Shown here piece after piece: positions 51,133 to 60,052 of a stretch of 64,000 bases of DNA. The position numbers were made by a program, and so were the translations under genes. Below the pieces are notes generated by a model. The model was not told the DNA's origin, ran no database searches, and saw nothing but the letters and a program-made list of their open reading frames with translations. The stretch covers positions 248,001 to 312,000 of the forward strand of contig NZ_JACHGP010000002.1 in the NCBI RefSeq assembly GCF_014202335.1. Reading direction: 5' to 3'. Position 1 is the first letter of the stretch, and the number at the start of each line of letters is the position of its first letter. This stretch comes from Mycobacterium sp. AZCC_0083 (GTDB taxonomy: Bacteria; Actinomycetota; Actinomycetes; Mycobacteriales; Mycobacteriaceae).

Positions 51133-52013
51133 GCGTGCCGGGTCCCCGGGTCGGTTGTGTGTTCCGACCTCAGTACGCGCCCGAGAAACTCGGCGCTGCC
51201 GCACGTGCCGCCGATGCCGCAGGACTCGACGAGATGTGGCTGTGGGAGGACTGTTTCGCGACCGGCGGGATCTCCACGGCCGCGATCGCCCTTGCCAACA
51301 GCGATCGGATGTCCGTCGGCATCGGTGTGTTGCCCGCCCCGATGCGCAATGTCGCGCTCACCGCGATGGAGATCGCCACCCTGGAACGCGCCTTTCCCGG
51401 CCGGGTCCGCATCGGCGTCGGTCACGGGGTCCAGGACTGGATGCGCCAGATCGGCGTGAAGGTTGCCTCACCGATGACCTACCTGCGCGAGTATCTCGTC
51501 TGTCTGAGTGCACTTCTGCGCGGCGAAACCGTCACCTACGCTGGCAGATACGTATCGCTGACCGACGTCTGCCTCGAGTGGCCACCGACGTCGAACACGG
51601 AGTTGCTCGCCGCGGCGAGCGGGCCGCGGACCCTGGAACTGAGCGGCGAGCTGGCCACCGGAACCATCATCTCGAGCGGTTCCTCACCCGACGCACTGCG
51701 AGAATCGCTGGGACACATCAACTCCGGGCTGGCTCGACGCGCCGCACCTGGCCCGCACTCGGTCACCGTCTATGTCGTGTGCACGACGGGGCCCGACGCC
51801 CACGCGGATGCTCTCCGAGAACTGAAGCACTGGGATTACGACCCGGGTCAGGACGTCGCCGCGTTCGGCACCGCCGCCGACATCGCACGCACCGCCCGAC
51901 GATGGGTGTCGGCAGGCGCAGACACCGTTGTGCTGCAACCCACCGCCGAAACCGACTTCGAGTCTTTCGCAGCGTTCATCGGCTCCGAAGTCCAGCCGCT
52001 ACTCAAGGGCTGA
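51129..52013 (+). CDS. LLM-class (F420-dependent type) flavin oxidoreductase
   Basis: 294 residues. A luciferase-like TIM barrel: AADAAGLDEMWLWED, VGIGVLPAPMRNVALTAMEIATLERAFPGRVRIGVGHG and LTDVCLEWPP. Mycobacterial relatives mostly use F420H2. Coupled to the VOC gene upstream. It overlaps the convergent Gfo/Idh/MocA gene by 11 bp. Substrate unknown. Confidence 0.87.
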   Translation: MSVPGPRVGCVFRPQYAPEKLGAAARAADAAGLDEMWLWEDCFATGGISTAAIALANSDRMSVGIGVLPAPMRNVALTAMEIATLERAFPGRVRIGVGHGVQDWMRQIGVKVASPMTYLREYLVCLSALLRGETVTYAGRYVSLTDVCLEWPPTSNTELLAAASGPRTLELSGELATGTIISSGSSPDALRESLGHINSGLARRAAPGPHSVTVYVVCTTGPDAHADALRELKHWDYDPGQDVAAFGTAADIARTARRWVSAGADTVVLQPTAETDFESFAAFIGSEVQPLLKG

Positions 52014-53109
52014 CGCGCGCCAGCGCATCGGCCGCGCAGGCCATCGCGACCGAGTCGCGGCCGTTGTGCTCGTCGACCTTTCGCCGGTGTCCGCGGTCGC
52101 CAATCCACGCCGCCTGATCGGCCATCATGCGACGCAGCAGGTCGCAGTACAACGGCATCTTCTGCGGGCCTTCCCAGTGCAGGTCGAACTGCTGATAGGC
52201 GTCGTGCTGGTGTCCGTGCGAATAGAACTCGCGATCGCGCGGGCCGTAGGTCGTCAGCACGTCGATCCGCGCACCGGGAAACAGGTCGCTCAGCTCGCGC
52301 GTCTGCGACTCGTTGGCCACCGCGTGAATGCGGACGCTCGTCGGCACCCAGCCGTGCAATACCAAGTCGCCACGTTCGAAGACGAGCCGAAGCTCCTGGC
52401 GATCCAGCCGCGCCGGCTGGTGAAAGCCGTGGTAGAAGTTGAAATGCGCGCCGCCGGGGGAGCGCACCGTGCATTGCACCTGGTCCTCGCAGCCGTCCGA
52501 CCTACGACTGGCCTGCGCGGAGACGACGTCACCGGCGCCCAACCAGCCCGTCAGCATGTCGAAGAAGTGCACGCCGTGCTCGACGAAGATTCCGCCGCTC
52601 TTCTCGCGATCCCAGAACCAGTGCTCCGGCGGAAGATTCTCGTCGGAGGCGTAGTTCTCGAAGTAGCCGTGCAGCAGTTCGCCAAGCGGCCCGCGATCGA
52701 TGACCTCACCGACGATGTCGAACAACGGGTTGTAGCGCTGCATCAGGTTCGCGACGAGCAATAGGTCCTGCCGCTTCGCGAGGCCGACCAGCTCGTCGGC
52801 TTGCCCGACGGTGAGGGCAAGCGGCTTCTCGCAGATGACGTGCTTGCCGGCCGACAGTGCGAGCTTCGACTGCTCGTAGTGCAGAAACGGTGGCGTGGCG
52901 ATGTAGACCAGATCGACTGCAGGCAGTCCGAGCAGACGATCGACGTCGACGACGTCCTCGAGCCCGTAGCGCTGTGCTGCGGCCACGGCGGCAGGCCGTG
53001 CCGTGCCTGCCATGCCGGCCAGCCGTACCCCGGGAACCTGCACGAATTGCTGCAGCGCGAACAGTCCGAAGCCGCCAAGACCGATGACGCCGATACCGAG
53101 CTCGCTCAT
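52003..53109 (-). CDS. Gfo/Idh/MocA-family oxidoreductase
   Basis: 368 residues. Rossmann motif GVIGLGGFGLFALQQF and the ICEKPLALT catalytic-lysine motif near residue 95, then a long alpha/beta C-terminal domain. Usual substrates are sugars or inositols with NAD(P). It stands just left of the carbohydrate locus but points away and is separated by a PaiB-type gene, so a link is uncertain. Confidence 0.88.
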   Translation of the reverse strand: MSELGIGVIGLGGFGLFALQQFVQVPGVRLAGMAGTARPAAVAAAQRYGLEDVVDVDRLLGLPAVDLVYIATPPFLHYEQSKLALSAGKHVICEKPLALTVGQADELVGLAKRQDLLLVANLMQRYNPLFDIVGEVIDRGPLGELLHGYFENYASDENLPPEHWFWDREKSGGIFVEHGVHFFDMLTGWLGAGDVVSAQASRRSDGCEDQVQCTVRSPGGAHFNFYHGFHQPARLDRQELRLVFERGDLVLHGWVPTSVRIHAVANESQTRELSDLFPGARIDVLTTYGPRDREFYSHGHQHDAYQQFDLHWEGPQKMPLYCDLLRRMMADQAAWIGDRGHRRKVDEHNGRDSVAMACAADALARVSP

Positions 53110-53250
53110 CGCTTCGAATCCTCTGGTAGCGGCGCTTCGTTGCCGTACTCGAACTCAACCACAGATCTCGGGGCCCTCGAACCACACGGCTACGGGATAC
53201 TGGCGGTACACGCTGCCCACAACAAGGACGACCGCGACAAGGATCTCCAC

Positions 53251-53862
53251 ATGTACGTCCCGTCCCACTTCGCCGCCGACGAGGCAACCGTCGACGAGCT
53301 GCTCACCCGTAACGGCGCAGCCGATCTGATCACCGCCACCCCGGACGGGCTGCGGGCCACGATGCTGCCGTTCGTCTACGACCGCGCGCGGCGCACCCTG
53401 CTCGGGCACTTCGCCCGCAACAACGATCACTGGAAGCAGCCGGTTCTCGGTGACGCCCTCGTCATCGTCCGTGGGCCCGACAGTTACATCAGCCCGTCCT
53501 GGTATCCATCGAAGTCCGAGCACGGCCGCGTGGTGCCGACCTGGAACTACATGACGGCCCACGTCAGCGGCGCGCTGTCCATCCACGACGACGTGGACTG
53601 GCTCGCCAACCTGGTGCGGCGTCTCACCGATCTGCACGAGGCGGGCAAGCCGACGCCGTGGTCGGTCGACGACGCACCGGAGAAGTTCTTCCTCGGGCAG
53701 CTGCGAGCGATCGTTGGTGTGGAGATCGCCATCAGCAGCATCGAGGCGAAGTTCAAGCTCAGCCAGAACCGCCCGGACGCCGACATCGACGGGGTGATCG
53801 AGGGACTGCAGGGGGTCGGGGACGAGTCGGGCGCGGCGGCCGTGCGAGACCACCGGCGCTGA
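53251..53862 (+). CDS. PaiB-type FMN-binding protein
   Basis: 203 residues. MYVPSHFAADEATVDELL, LLGHFARNNDHWK, YISPSWYPSKSEHGRVVPTWNY and KFKLSQNRPDAD match PaiB, a split-barrel flavin-binding protein reported as a transcriptional regulator in Bacillus. No PaiA acetyltransferase is adjacent. Convergent with the aldolase gene, 9 bp apart. Confidence 0.88.
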   Translation: MYVPSHFAADEATVDELLTRNGAADLITATPDGLRATMLPFVYDRARRTLLGHFARNNDHWKQPVLGDALVIVRGPDSYISPSWYPSKSEHGRVVPTWNYMTAHVSGALSIHDDVDWLANLVRRLTDLHEAGKPTPWSVDDAPEKFFLGQLRAIVGVEIAISSIEAKFKLSQNRPDADIDGVIEGLQGVGDESGAAAVRDHRR

Positions 53863-53871
53863 GCGCTGCGA

Positions 53872-54795
53872 TCAACGTCCCGCGAACTCCGTCCACGGAC
53901 GGGCACGATCGGCGGCCACCGCGATGAGCCGCTCGAGGCGCGGGCGGGCGACGTCGACCAGGAATCGTTCACGTTCGGAACCCGCGAGTTGCAGCGACTC
54001 GCGCCACACCGACCGGCCCGCGATGAATCCCGAGGCGCCGCCCTCGTCGAAGGCGATCTGCAGCACCTTGGTGAAGTCGTCGAACGGGACGCCCGCCGAC
54101 AGCACCGCCCACGGCCGGTCGAGCACCTCGGCCAGCCGGCGGCACCCCTCGGGGGAGCCGGGGTACTCGAGCTTCAGTAGGTCGCAGTCGATCTCGTTCA
54201 GCGCGCGGGCCGCCTCGATGACGGCGTCCTCGCGGCGCTTGCCCGAGAGGTCTTCGTCATCGAGTGGGTACACCAGGTTCTCGATCACCGACGGAATGCC
54301 GACCCGTTTGCAGTCCTCGACGACGTCGCGCACGGCCTGCAGGCATTGCTCGACGAGATCTGGCTCGCCGGCCGCGGGGGCGGGACGGTCGGCGCGCAAC
54401 TGGGCGAAGAACTTGTTCGCGTCACCGCCCTGCGACAGCACCCACTGAGAGTCCAGCGCCGGGTCGCGCCGCGTGATCGGTTCCACGCCGAACTTGCCGC
54501 GCTCGGCGGGCTCGGAGGCCACCAGCAGACCGCAGGACTCGGCGAGCGCCCCGGTGCCGGTGACCGCGGGGACACCGTAGGTCGGGTCGAACAGGATGCC
54601 GCTCGCCAACGGGGTGAGGATGCGGGCGACGTCGGTCTTCGACGTCACCAAGTCCTGGTCGGTGGCCTCGATGCCGACGGCACTGAACATGCGGCGCAAC
54701 GTGTTTCGCTGGTCCATCGCGATGATCGAGAACACGCCGTTCGCCGCGATGTCGGCAAGTGTGCGGACCGGTTGGGTGGTGGACTGGGTGGACAT
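53872..54795 (-). CDS. Class I aldolase, LacD-like (tagatose-bisphosphate aldolase family)
   Basis: 307 residues. A TIM barrel with FSIIAMDQRNTLRRMF at the N-terminus and LLKLEYPG around residue 208, where Lys208 aligns with the Schiff-base lysine of LacD; WAVLSAGVPFDDF follows. Relatives split tagatose-1,6-bisphosphate, and a branch (YihT) splits sulfofructose-1-phosphate. AAGGAG precedes the ATG. It is the last gene of the minus-strand arm, after an FGGY kinase that would supply its phosphorylated substrate. Confidence 0.82.
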   Translation of the reverse strand: MSTQSTTQPVRTLADIAANGVFSIIAMDQRNTLRRMFSAVGIEATDQDLVTSKTDVARILTPLASGILFDPTYGVPAVTGTGALAESCGLLVASEPAERGKFGVEPITRRDPALDSQWVLSQGGDANKFFAQLRADRPAPAAGEPDLVEQCLQAVRDVVEDCKRVGIPSVIENLVYPLDDEDLSGKRREDAVIEAARALNEIDCDLLKLEYPGSPEGCRRLAEVLDRPWAVLSAGVPFDDFTKVLQIAFDEGGASGFIAGRSVWRESLQLAGSERERFLVDVARPRLERLIAVAADRARPWTEFAGR

Positions 54796-54805
54796 TTCGC
54801 TCCTT

Positions 54806-56152
54806 CTAGACGGGGCTTGGGACGATGGCCCGTTGGGCCAACATGGCAGCACCGGCGACGCCGGGCTCGGTTGATTCGGAGAACGTCAGGTGGTCGATCA
54901 CCGCGGACTTCGCGGCCCGCACACTCGCCATTCGGGTCCACCCCCCGCTGGCAACCGCCCGTGAGTGAGGGCCAACGATGGCTTCCATCAGATCGAGCAG
55001 GGACTTGGTCTCGCGCGCGGTGTAGCGGGTTGCCGCCGCCCAGATGGTGGCTGGATCGGCGCCGTCGCGCACCCGCAAAACCACGTCGTCGCCCGTCGGG
55101 CCTGCCCCTGACACTTCGAGGCCGGCAGGCAGCGCCCCGACCGCCAACGCGGCGAGGTCGAGTATGTCTCGTTCGGCCGCGGTGGTCCTGCCCAGCAGCG
55201 CGAGCACCCGGCGCAGCAACAGACCGCCGCGGACCCCGCCGATGAGCGCGCTGGTGCCCGGTAGTACGTGCATGCCGACCGAGACACCGTTTCCGACCAG
55301 GTGTTCGCGCTGCTCGTCGGTGAGAACACCGGGCAACGAGCGCACGACGACGTCGGCGGTTCCCGTGGAGTTGAACAGTTCGTCGGGGCCCGTCGCACCG
55401 ACACCGATGGCCGCAACGGCATGGTCGTGCCCGCCGACCACGAGCGCGGCATTCTGCAGGCCTGCGGGTAATCCGTTGTGCGCCAGCATGCCAACGCCTT
55501 CGCCGTACGGCTGACGGGCGGGCAGCAGTGTCGGCGGCAGTCCGAGGTGTGCCGCACCTTCGGTCCACGGTGCGCCGGTCGCTTGGTCGAGCAGGCCGGT
55601 TCGGGAGGCCAGCGACGGCTCGTACACGAGCTCGCCGCCGAGCCGGTGCACGACGTACTCGGGCACGCTGAGCCAGCGGTGCGCGGATGTCAGTTCGATG
55701 CCGTCGTCGACGAACCACAACAGTTTCGCGACGCTGGCCTGGCAGTCCAACGGAAGCCCCGTCCTTCGCACGAACGCGGATCCGAAGTGCCCGTCGCGCA
55801 CGGCCATCGACTCGATCTGGCGAGCACCGCGGCGGTCGAACCACGCAACCACGGGTGTCCGCGGACTACCGGAACCGTCGAGCAGCACACCGCTTTCGGC
55901 AAGCCCCGCCACGGCGATCGCCGATACCCGAAGTGGCGCAACGGCGCTGGCATGTTCGTAGGCGCGGTGCAGCAGTTCGACGGTGAGTTCGACGAAGCAC
56001 TCGGCGTCGAGTTCGGTGCCGCCGTCCGGCGTCGTCGTCCACGGTGTTCGAGCCTCGACCAATGCCAGCTGCTCGCCATCTGGCGTGCGCAACAAGGCCT
56101 TCGACATCGTGGTGCCCAAGTCGACACCCGCGACCGCGTCGCGCGTGATCAT
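54806..56152 (-). CDS. FGGY-family carbohydrate kinase
   Basis: 448 residues. Actin-like ATPase segments AGVDLGTTMSKALL, the domain junction VVGGHDHAVAAIGVGA and the C-terminal AVASGGWTRMASVRAAKSAV fit the FGGY family (xylulose/ribulose/glycerol kinases). Phosphorylates a sugar, probably the ketose made by the dehydrogenase of the right arm. Its ATG overlaps the LacI stop (ATGA). The exact sugar is not evident. Confidence 0.88.
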   Translation of the reverse strand: MITRDAVAGVDLGTTMSKALLRTPDGEQLALVEARTPWTTTPDGGTELDAECFVELTVELLHRAYEHASAVAPLRVSAIAVAGLAESGVLLDGSGSPRTPVVAWFDRRGARQIESMAVRDGHFGSAFVRRTGLPLDCQASVAKLLWFVDDGIELTSAHRWLSVPEYVVHRLGGELVYEPSLASRTGLLDQATGAPWTEGAAHLGLPPTLLPARQPYGEGVGMLAHNGLPAGLQNAALVVGGHDHAVAAIGVGATGPDELFNSTGTADVVVRSLPGVLTDEQREHLVGNGVSVGMHVLPGTSALIGGVRGGLLLRRVLALLGRTTAAERDILDLAALAVGALPAGLEVSGAGPTGDDVVLRVRDGADPATIWAAATRYTARETKSLLDLMEAIVGPHSRAVASGGWTRMASVRAAKSAVIDHLTFSESTEPGVAGAAMLAQRAIVPSPV

Positions 56153-57138
56153 GGCCGCAGCTCCCCGGAGCCGCGCGGGATCAGTCGCACGGGCACGTGG
56201 AGTGTCGACACGGGCAGGTCGGGGTGGGCGATCCGCTCGGCGAGCCGGGTGGCGGCCGCGGCGCCGACGGCTTCAGCCGAATGGTCGACGACGGTAACGC
56301 CGGGTTGCAGGAGGTCGGCCATGGCGAAGTCGCCGAAGCAGACCAGCGCGACGTCGGTTCGGCCGAGGGCATGCAACGTCGGCACCACGCCGAGTGAGCA
56401 GCGGGTCGCCGCGCTCAGCAGCGCCGTCGGGGGAACGTTGGCACCCAACAGGTTTCGTGTCGCCTCCGCCGCAGAGGACGGGTCGGGGCACTCGGCGTGC
56501 ACGAGCCGCGGGTCCGGGTCGAGCCCGTGTGCGGCCATGGCGCGCCGGTATCCGGCCAGTCGAGCGCGCGACGTCGGCACCACGGGATGGTCGCTGACGT
56601 ATGCGATCCGCCGGTGACCGTGCGCGACGAGGTGGTTGACGGCATCCGCCGTTGCGGCCTCGTCGTCGATCCCGACGACGTCGGCGTCGAGTCCTGGCGC
56701 AGCGCGATCGACGAGTACCAGCGGTGTGTCGGTGCGCAGCCACGAGTGGTCGCCTGCAGTGGGGGCCAACAGCATGCCCGAGACCCGGCGCGAGAGCATC
56801 TGCTCGACGACGTCGCGCTCGCGGGCGGCGTCCCCGTGCGTGGAGGCGACGAGTACCGACTTGCCGCTGTTCGAGGGGGCCCGCTCGACGGCTTCCACCA
56901 TCGCGGAGAAGAACGGGTCGGCGATCGACTCGACGACCATGGCCACGGCGGTGTCGGTGCCTGCGCGCAATGAGCGCGCCATCGAGTCGGGGGTGTACTT
57001 CAGGTCGCGCATCACCTGCTGCACGCGGGCGCGGGTGACGACCGCAACCTTGGGGTCCTCGTTGAGCACGCGCGATGCGGTGCGCAGGCTCACCCCGGCC
57101 GCCACCGCGACGTCGCGCAAGATGCTCTTGTCCACCAC
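56149..57138 (-). CDS. LacI-family transcriptional regulator (inner)
   Basis: 329 residues. An HTH (LRDVAVAAGVSLRTASRVLNEDPKV) and hinge region lead to a periplasmic-binding-protein-like sensor (VVESIADPFFSAMVEAV). The GTG start region is preceded by GGGAG. Two 14-bp palindromes upstream (57163-57176 and 57197-57210) probably serve autoregulation and control of the kinase/aldolase genes. Coupled to the FGGY gene. Confidence 0.9.
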   Translation of the reverse strand: MVDKSILRDVAVAAGVSLRTASRVLNEDPKVAVVTRARVQQVMRDLKYTPDSMARSLRAGTDTAVAMVVESIADPFFSAMVEAVERAPSNSGKSVLVASTHGDAARERDVVEQMLSRRVSGMLLAPTAGDHSWLRTDTPLVLVDRAAPGLDADVVGIDDEAATADAVNHLVAHGHRRIAYVSDHPVVPTSRARLAGYRRAMAAHGLDPDPRLVHAECPDPSSAAEATRNLLGANVPPTALLSAATRCSLGVVPTLHALGRTDVALVCFGDFAMADLLQPGVTVVDHSAEAVGAAAATRLAERIAHPDLPVSTLHVPVRLIPRGSGELRP

Positions 57139-57162
57139 ACCCACTCCCACGTTCCAACGTTG

Positions 57163-57210
57163 TGCCATCGATGGCATCAATCAGTCTGTCGGATTGTGCC
57201 ATCGATGGCA
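57163..57210. promoter_or_regulatory. Twin LacI operators TGCCATCGATGGCA
   Basis: The perfect 14-bp palindrome TGCCATCGATGGCA occurs at 57163-57176 and 57197-57210, each preceded by TTG, with centres 34 bp apart. Both lie between the small kinase stop and the inner LacI start. The TG-NN-ATCGAT-NN-CA symmetry is typical of LacI-family sites. Confidence 0.8.
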
Positions 57211-57214
57211 AGAC

Positions 57215-57781
57215 CTACCGGGGCAGCGCGTCGAGGACGGCGTGGGCCAGTTCAGCGGGGTGCAGGGTGGCATCGAGAGCGAGATGAGGCACGACGGGCG
57301 CCTGGCATGCCGTCGCCGCCGCTCCGGAGAGGTACGCAGCCTCGTCGGCGAGTTTCGCGGCGTCCCGGTCTGACGCGCGTTCGCGAAGCCTCCGCAACAT
57401 CTCGGCGGGTTCGAGGCGCAGCCACACCAGCATGGGCACACCGCCCGCGGCCACCAGCAGGTCGTGTGTCTCCGCCCAGGCGGCCGGCTCGGCGCGCTCG
57501 GCGGTGAACGGGGCGACCAGCACCACCGGCATGCCCGCCGCGAGGTTGTCGACGGCGAGCCCGAGCACCACCCGGTAGCGCGCATCTCGGGTCAGCCCGG
57601 CCAGCCGCGGATCGTCGAGGTCATCGACGCCCACCAGCCCTTGCACGACCTCGACGAGTGGACCTGTCGCGACGTCCTGGTCGATCACGGCCGCGTGCAG
57701 CTCGCGTGCAACCAGGTGCGCAAGCGTGCTCTTGCCAGATGCCGGCGCGCCAGACAGCAGCACCACCGGCCGCGCGGTCAT
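57215..57781 (-). CDS. P-loop small-molecule kinase (gluconokinase/AAA-type)
   Basis: 188 residues. Walker A in LLSGAPASGKSTLAHLVA and a downstream Asp (VIDQDVA) follow the pattern of shikimate/gluconate-kinase-like P-loop kinases; WLRLEPAEMLRRLRERASDRD forms a lid-like helix. It overlaps the outer LacI stop by ATGA and belongs to the same transcript. It could be a second sugar kinase of the locus or a regulatory kinase. Confidence 0.78.
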   Translation of the reverse strand: MTARPVVLLSGAPASGKSTLAHLVARELHAAVIDQDVATGPLVEVVQGLVGVDDLDDPRLAGLTRDARYRVVLGLAVDNLAAGMPVVLVAPFTAERAEPAAWAETHDLLVAAGGVPMLVWLRLEPAEMLRRLRERASDRDAAKLADEAAYLSGAAATACQAPVVPHLALDATLHPAELAHAVLDALPR

Positions 57782-58812
57782 GCGCCGACGCCGTCGACGA
57801 CCTCGCCGTGTCCGGCGCGCACCTTCTCGCCAGGCATCGCACACGACGTGCGCGTCACCAGCGAAACCGGCAGGACGGTGCGCCGCCGCAGCCGCCTATT
57901 TGGCTGGTCGAGCCGGGTGAAGAGTTGGCCTGCGGCGAAGCGTCCCATCGCGTCACCGTCCTGATGGATCACCGTCACCGCGGGGTTGAGTGCGGCGGCC
58001 GTCGGGAAGTCACCGAAACCGACGACACCAATGTCCTTGCGGCGCAACGTCTGCAGTGCCGATACCAGCGACACGGTGCAGCGGGCGTTCGACGAGAACA
58101 CCGCGGTCGGCGGATCGGGGGCATCGAGCATGCGGCGCAGCGCCGCAGTCACCGTCGGGATGTCCACGGCACCGAGGTGCACGAGATCGCTGCGCTGCGG
58201 GAGACCCGCGTCGGCCAGCGCCTGCTGGCAGCCCTGCAGGCGCAGCATTCCGGTCACGGCCTGGTCGCCGGCGAACGCGATGCGCTGGTGTCCGTGCGAG
58301 ATCAGGTGCCTGGTCGCCTCGCGTCCGCCACCGACGTCGTCCTGCACGACGGCGTCGGCAGCCAATCGACCGGGCACGCGGTCGACGAACACCAACGGCG
58401 TGCGCGCCTGCCACGTTCGCAGGAAGGACATGTCGGGGCCGACGGGGCAGATGATCATGCCTGCCACCCGCCGGTGCAGAACCGCCTCGATGGACCGTTG
58501 TTCGTGCGACGGCTCCCAGCCGACACTCGTCACGATGACCGCGACCCCACGCTGGCTGGCCTCGCGCTCGACGGCGTCAATAATGCTGGCGAAGAACGGA
58601 TCTGCGACGCCGGGCACTGCAACACCGATCGCGGCGTCGCGGCCGGTACGGAACGTCACGGCGAGCATGTTGGGCACGTACTGCAGTTCGTCGATGGCTC
58701 GCTCGACGCGTTCGCGGACGTCCGCGGAGACGTAGCGGTCGTTGTTGACGACGCGCGAAACCGTCTTGGCGCTCACGCCCGCCCGCAGTGCGACTTCGCG
58801 CATCGTGGCCAT
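57778..58812 (-). CDS. LacI-family transcriptional regulator (outer, at the divergence point)
   Basis: 344 residues. HTH MREVALRAGVSAKTVSRVVNNDRYVS, then a binding-protein-like sensor (GVAVPGVADPFFASIIDAVEREAS). GAGGAGG lies upstream of the ATG at 58812. The 53-bp inverted repeat at 58845-58897 between this gene and the dehydrogenase gene is its likely operator, controlling both arms of the locus. Confidence 0.9.
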   Translation of the reverse strand: MATMREVALRAGVSAKTVSRVVNNDRYVSADVRERVERAIDELQYVPNMLAVTFRTGRDAAIGVAVPGVADPFFASIIDAVEREASQRGVAVIVTSVGWEPSHEQRSIEAVLHRRVAGMIICPVGPDMSFLRTWQARTPLVFVDRVPGRLAADAVVQDDVGGGREATRHLISHGHQRIAFAGDQAVTGMLRLQGCQQALADAGLPQRSDLVHLGAVDIPTVTAALRRMLDAPDPPTAVFSSNARCTVSLVSALQTLRRKDIGVVGFGDFPTAAALNPAVTVIHQDGDAMGRFAAGQLFTRLDQPNRRLRRRTVLPVSLVTRTSCAMPGEKVRAGHGEVVDGVGA

Positions 58813-58844
58813 CGACGATTCCTCCTCGCCTCGGTCGGCGGCCA

Positions 58845-58897
58845 GTATGTCACCGATGTCAGATTTTGTGTCGAATTTTCTGACACCGGTGACATAC
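58845..58897. promoter_or_regulatory. 53-bp inverted repeat in the divergent promoter region
   Basis: Arms 58845-58863 and 58879-58897 are 19 bp with a single mismatch, separated by a T-rich 15-bp spacer. Each arm contains a LacI-like core (CACCGATG and CACCGGTG). This suggests two LacI sites arranged head to head, or a strong cruciform or hairpin, between the two divergent operons. Confidence 0.8.
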
Positions 58898-58992
58898 GGG
58901 CGGAGGTGGCGTACTGTCCCGGTCCAGAGTGACCCAGGTAACACAGCGCACTCGAGGAACCCAGGACTCGACGAAGAGGACGAACCGGGCAC

Positions 58993-60018
58993 ATGAAGGC
59001 CGTGCACTACGACGCCCCCAAGACGTGGTCGGTGACCGACGTCCCCACGCCCGAGGCCGCGCCGGGACAGGTGCGCATCAAGGTCGGCCAGGTCGGCGTC
59101 TGCGGAACGGACCTGCACATCCACGAGGGTGACTTCGGCGCGGTGTTCCCACTGATACCCGGCCACGAGCTGGTCGGCGTTGTCGATCAGCTCGGCGACG
59201 GCGTGGACAGATTCCAGCTCGGCGAGCAGGTCACGGTGAATCCGAACGTGTACTGCGGCCAGTGCGCCTACTGCCTGGCGGGCCGGCTCGGACAGTGCGC
59301 GGGCATGTTGGGGTACGGCAGCAATTTCCAGGGGTTCTTCGCCGAATACACCGTCGCCGATCACAAGTTGGTGTTCTCGACGGAGGGGTTGCCCGCTGAC
59401 ACCGCGGTGTTCAGTGAGCCGACGTCGTGCGCGATGCACGGCCTGGAGACGCTGCAGATGCGTCCAGGCGGCAGCGCATTGGTGCTCGGCGCAGGACCGA
59501 CCGGGCTACTGCTGGCCCAACTCATCGCGTCAGGTGGCGCGTCCTCGGTAACCGTCGCAGGCCCGAGCCAGTTCAAACTCGACACCGCATCCCGATTGGG
59601 CGTGGACCAGGTGGTACAGATCTCGCGGGACGAGCCGGACGCCAACATCGCTGCGCTGCTTGCGGTCTCGCCACACGGTGACGGCTACGACGCGGTCGTG
59701 GAAGCGACCGGCTCGCCGACCGTCGGCGACATCTGCGTGCCCCTGACCCGCCGCGGCGGCACCGTACTGATCTACGGAGTCACCAGGGAAAGCGACCTCG
59801 TTCGGTTCCACCCGTTCGACGTGTTCCGGCGCGAGATCACGATCAAGGGATCCTTCGCCGAGATGACGTCATTCGGTGCGGCCATCGACGCGCTCCGCGG
59901 CGGCAGGGTTCGCACCGACGGCATCATCACCCACCGATTCGGGCTCGACGACTACGGAAAAGCGCTAGACGCCTTGCGCGCCGACCCGACCGCGCACAAG
60001 GTCGTCATCGTCGCCTGA
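58993..60018 (+). CDS. Zinc-dependent medium-chain alcohol/polyol dehydrogenase
   Basis: 341 residues. Catalytic zinc ligands in VGVCGTDLHI (Cys37) and GHELVG; structural-zinc cysteines in VYCGQCAYCLAGRLGQC; Rossmann motif LVLGAGPTGLLLAQLI. This resembles sorbitol/threonine-dehydrogenase-type MDRs that turn a polyol into a ketose. It is the first gene of the plus-strand arm, 95 bp after the inverted repeat. Confidence 0.88.
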   Translation: MKAVHYDAPKTWSVTDVPTPEAAPGQVRIKVGQVGVCGTDLHIHEGDFGAVFPLIPGHELVGVVDQLGDGVDRFQLGEQVTVNPNVYCGQCAYCLAGRLGQCAGMLGYGSNFQGFFAEYTVADHKLVFSTEGLPADTAVFSEPTSCAMHGLETLQMRPGGSALVLGAGPTGLLLAQLIASGGASSVTVAGPSQFKLDTASRLGVDQVVQISRDEPDANIAALLAVSPHGDGYDAVVEATGSPTVGDICVPLTRRGGTVLIYGVTRESDLVRFHPFDVFRREITIKGSFAEMTSFGAAIDALRGGRVRTDGIITHRFGLDDYGKALDALRADPTAHKVVIVA

Positions 60019-60052
60019 ACCAGATCCATCGGACCAATACGGAGAGGTGATC

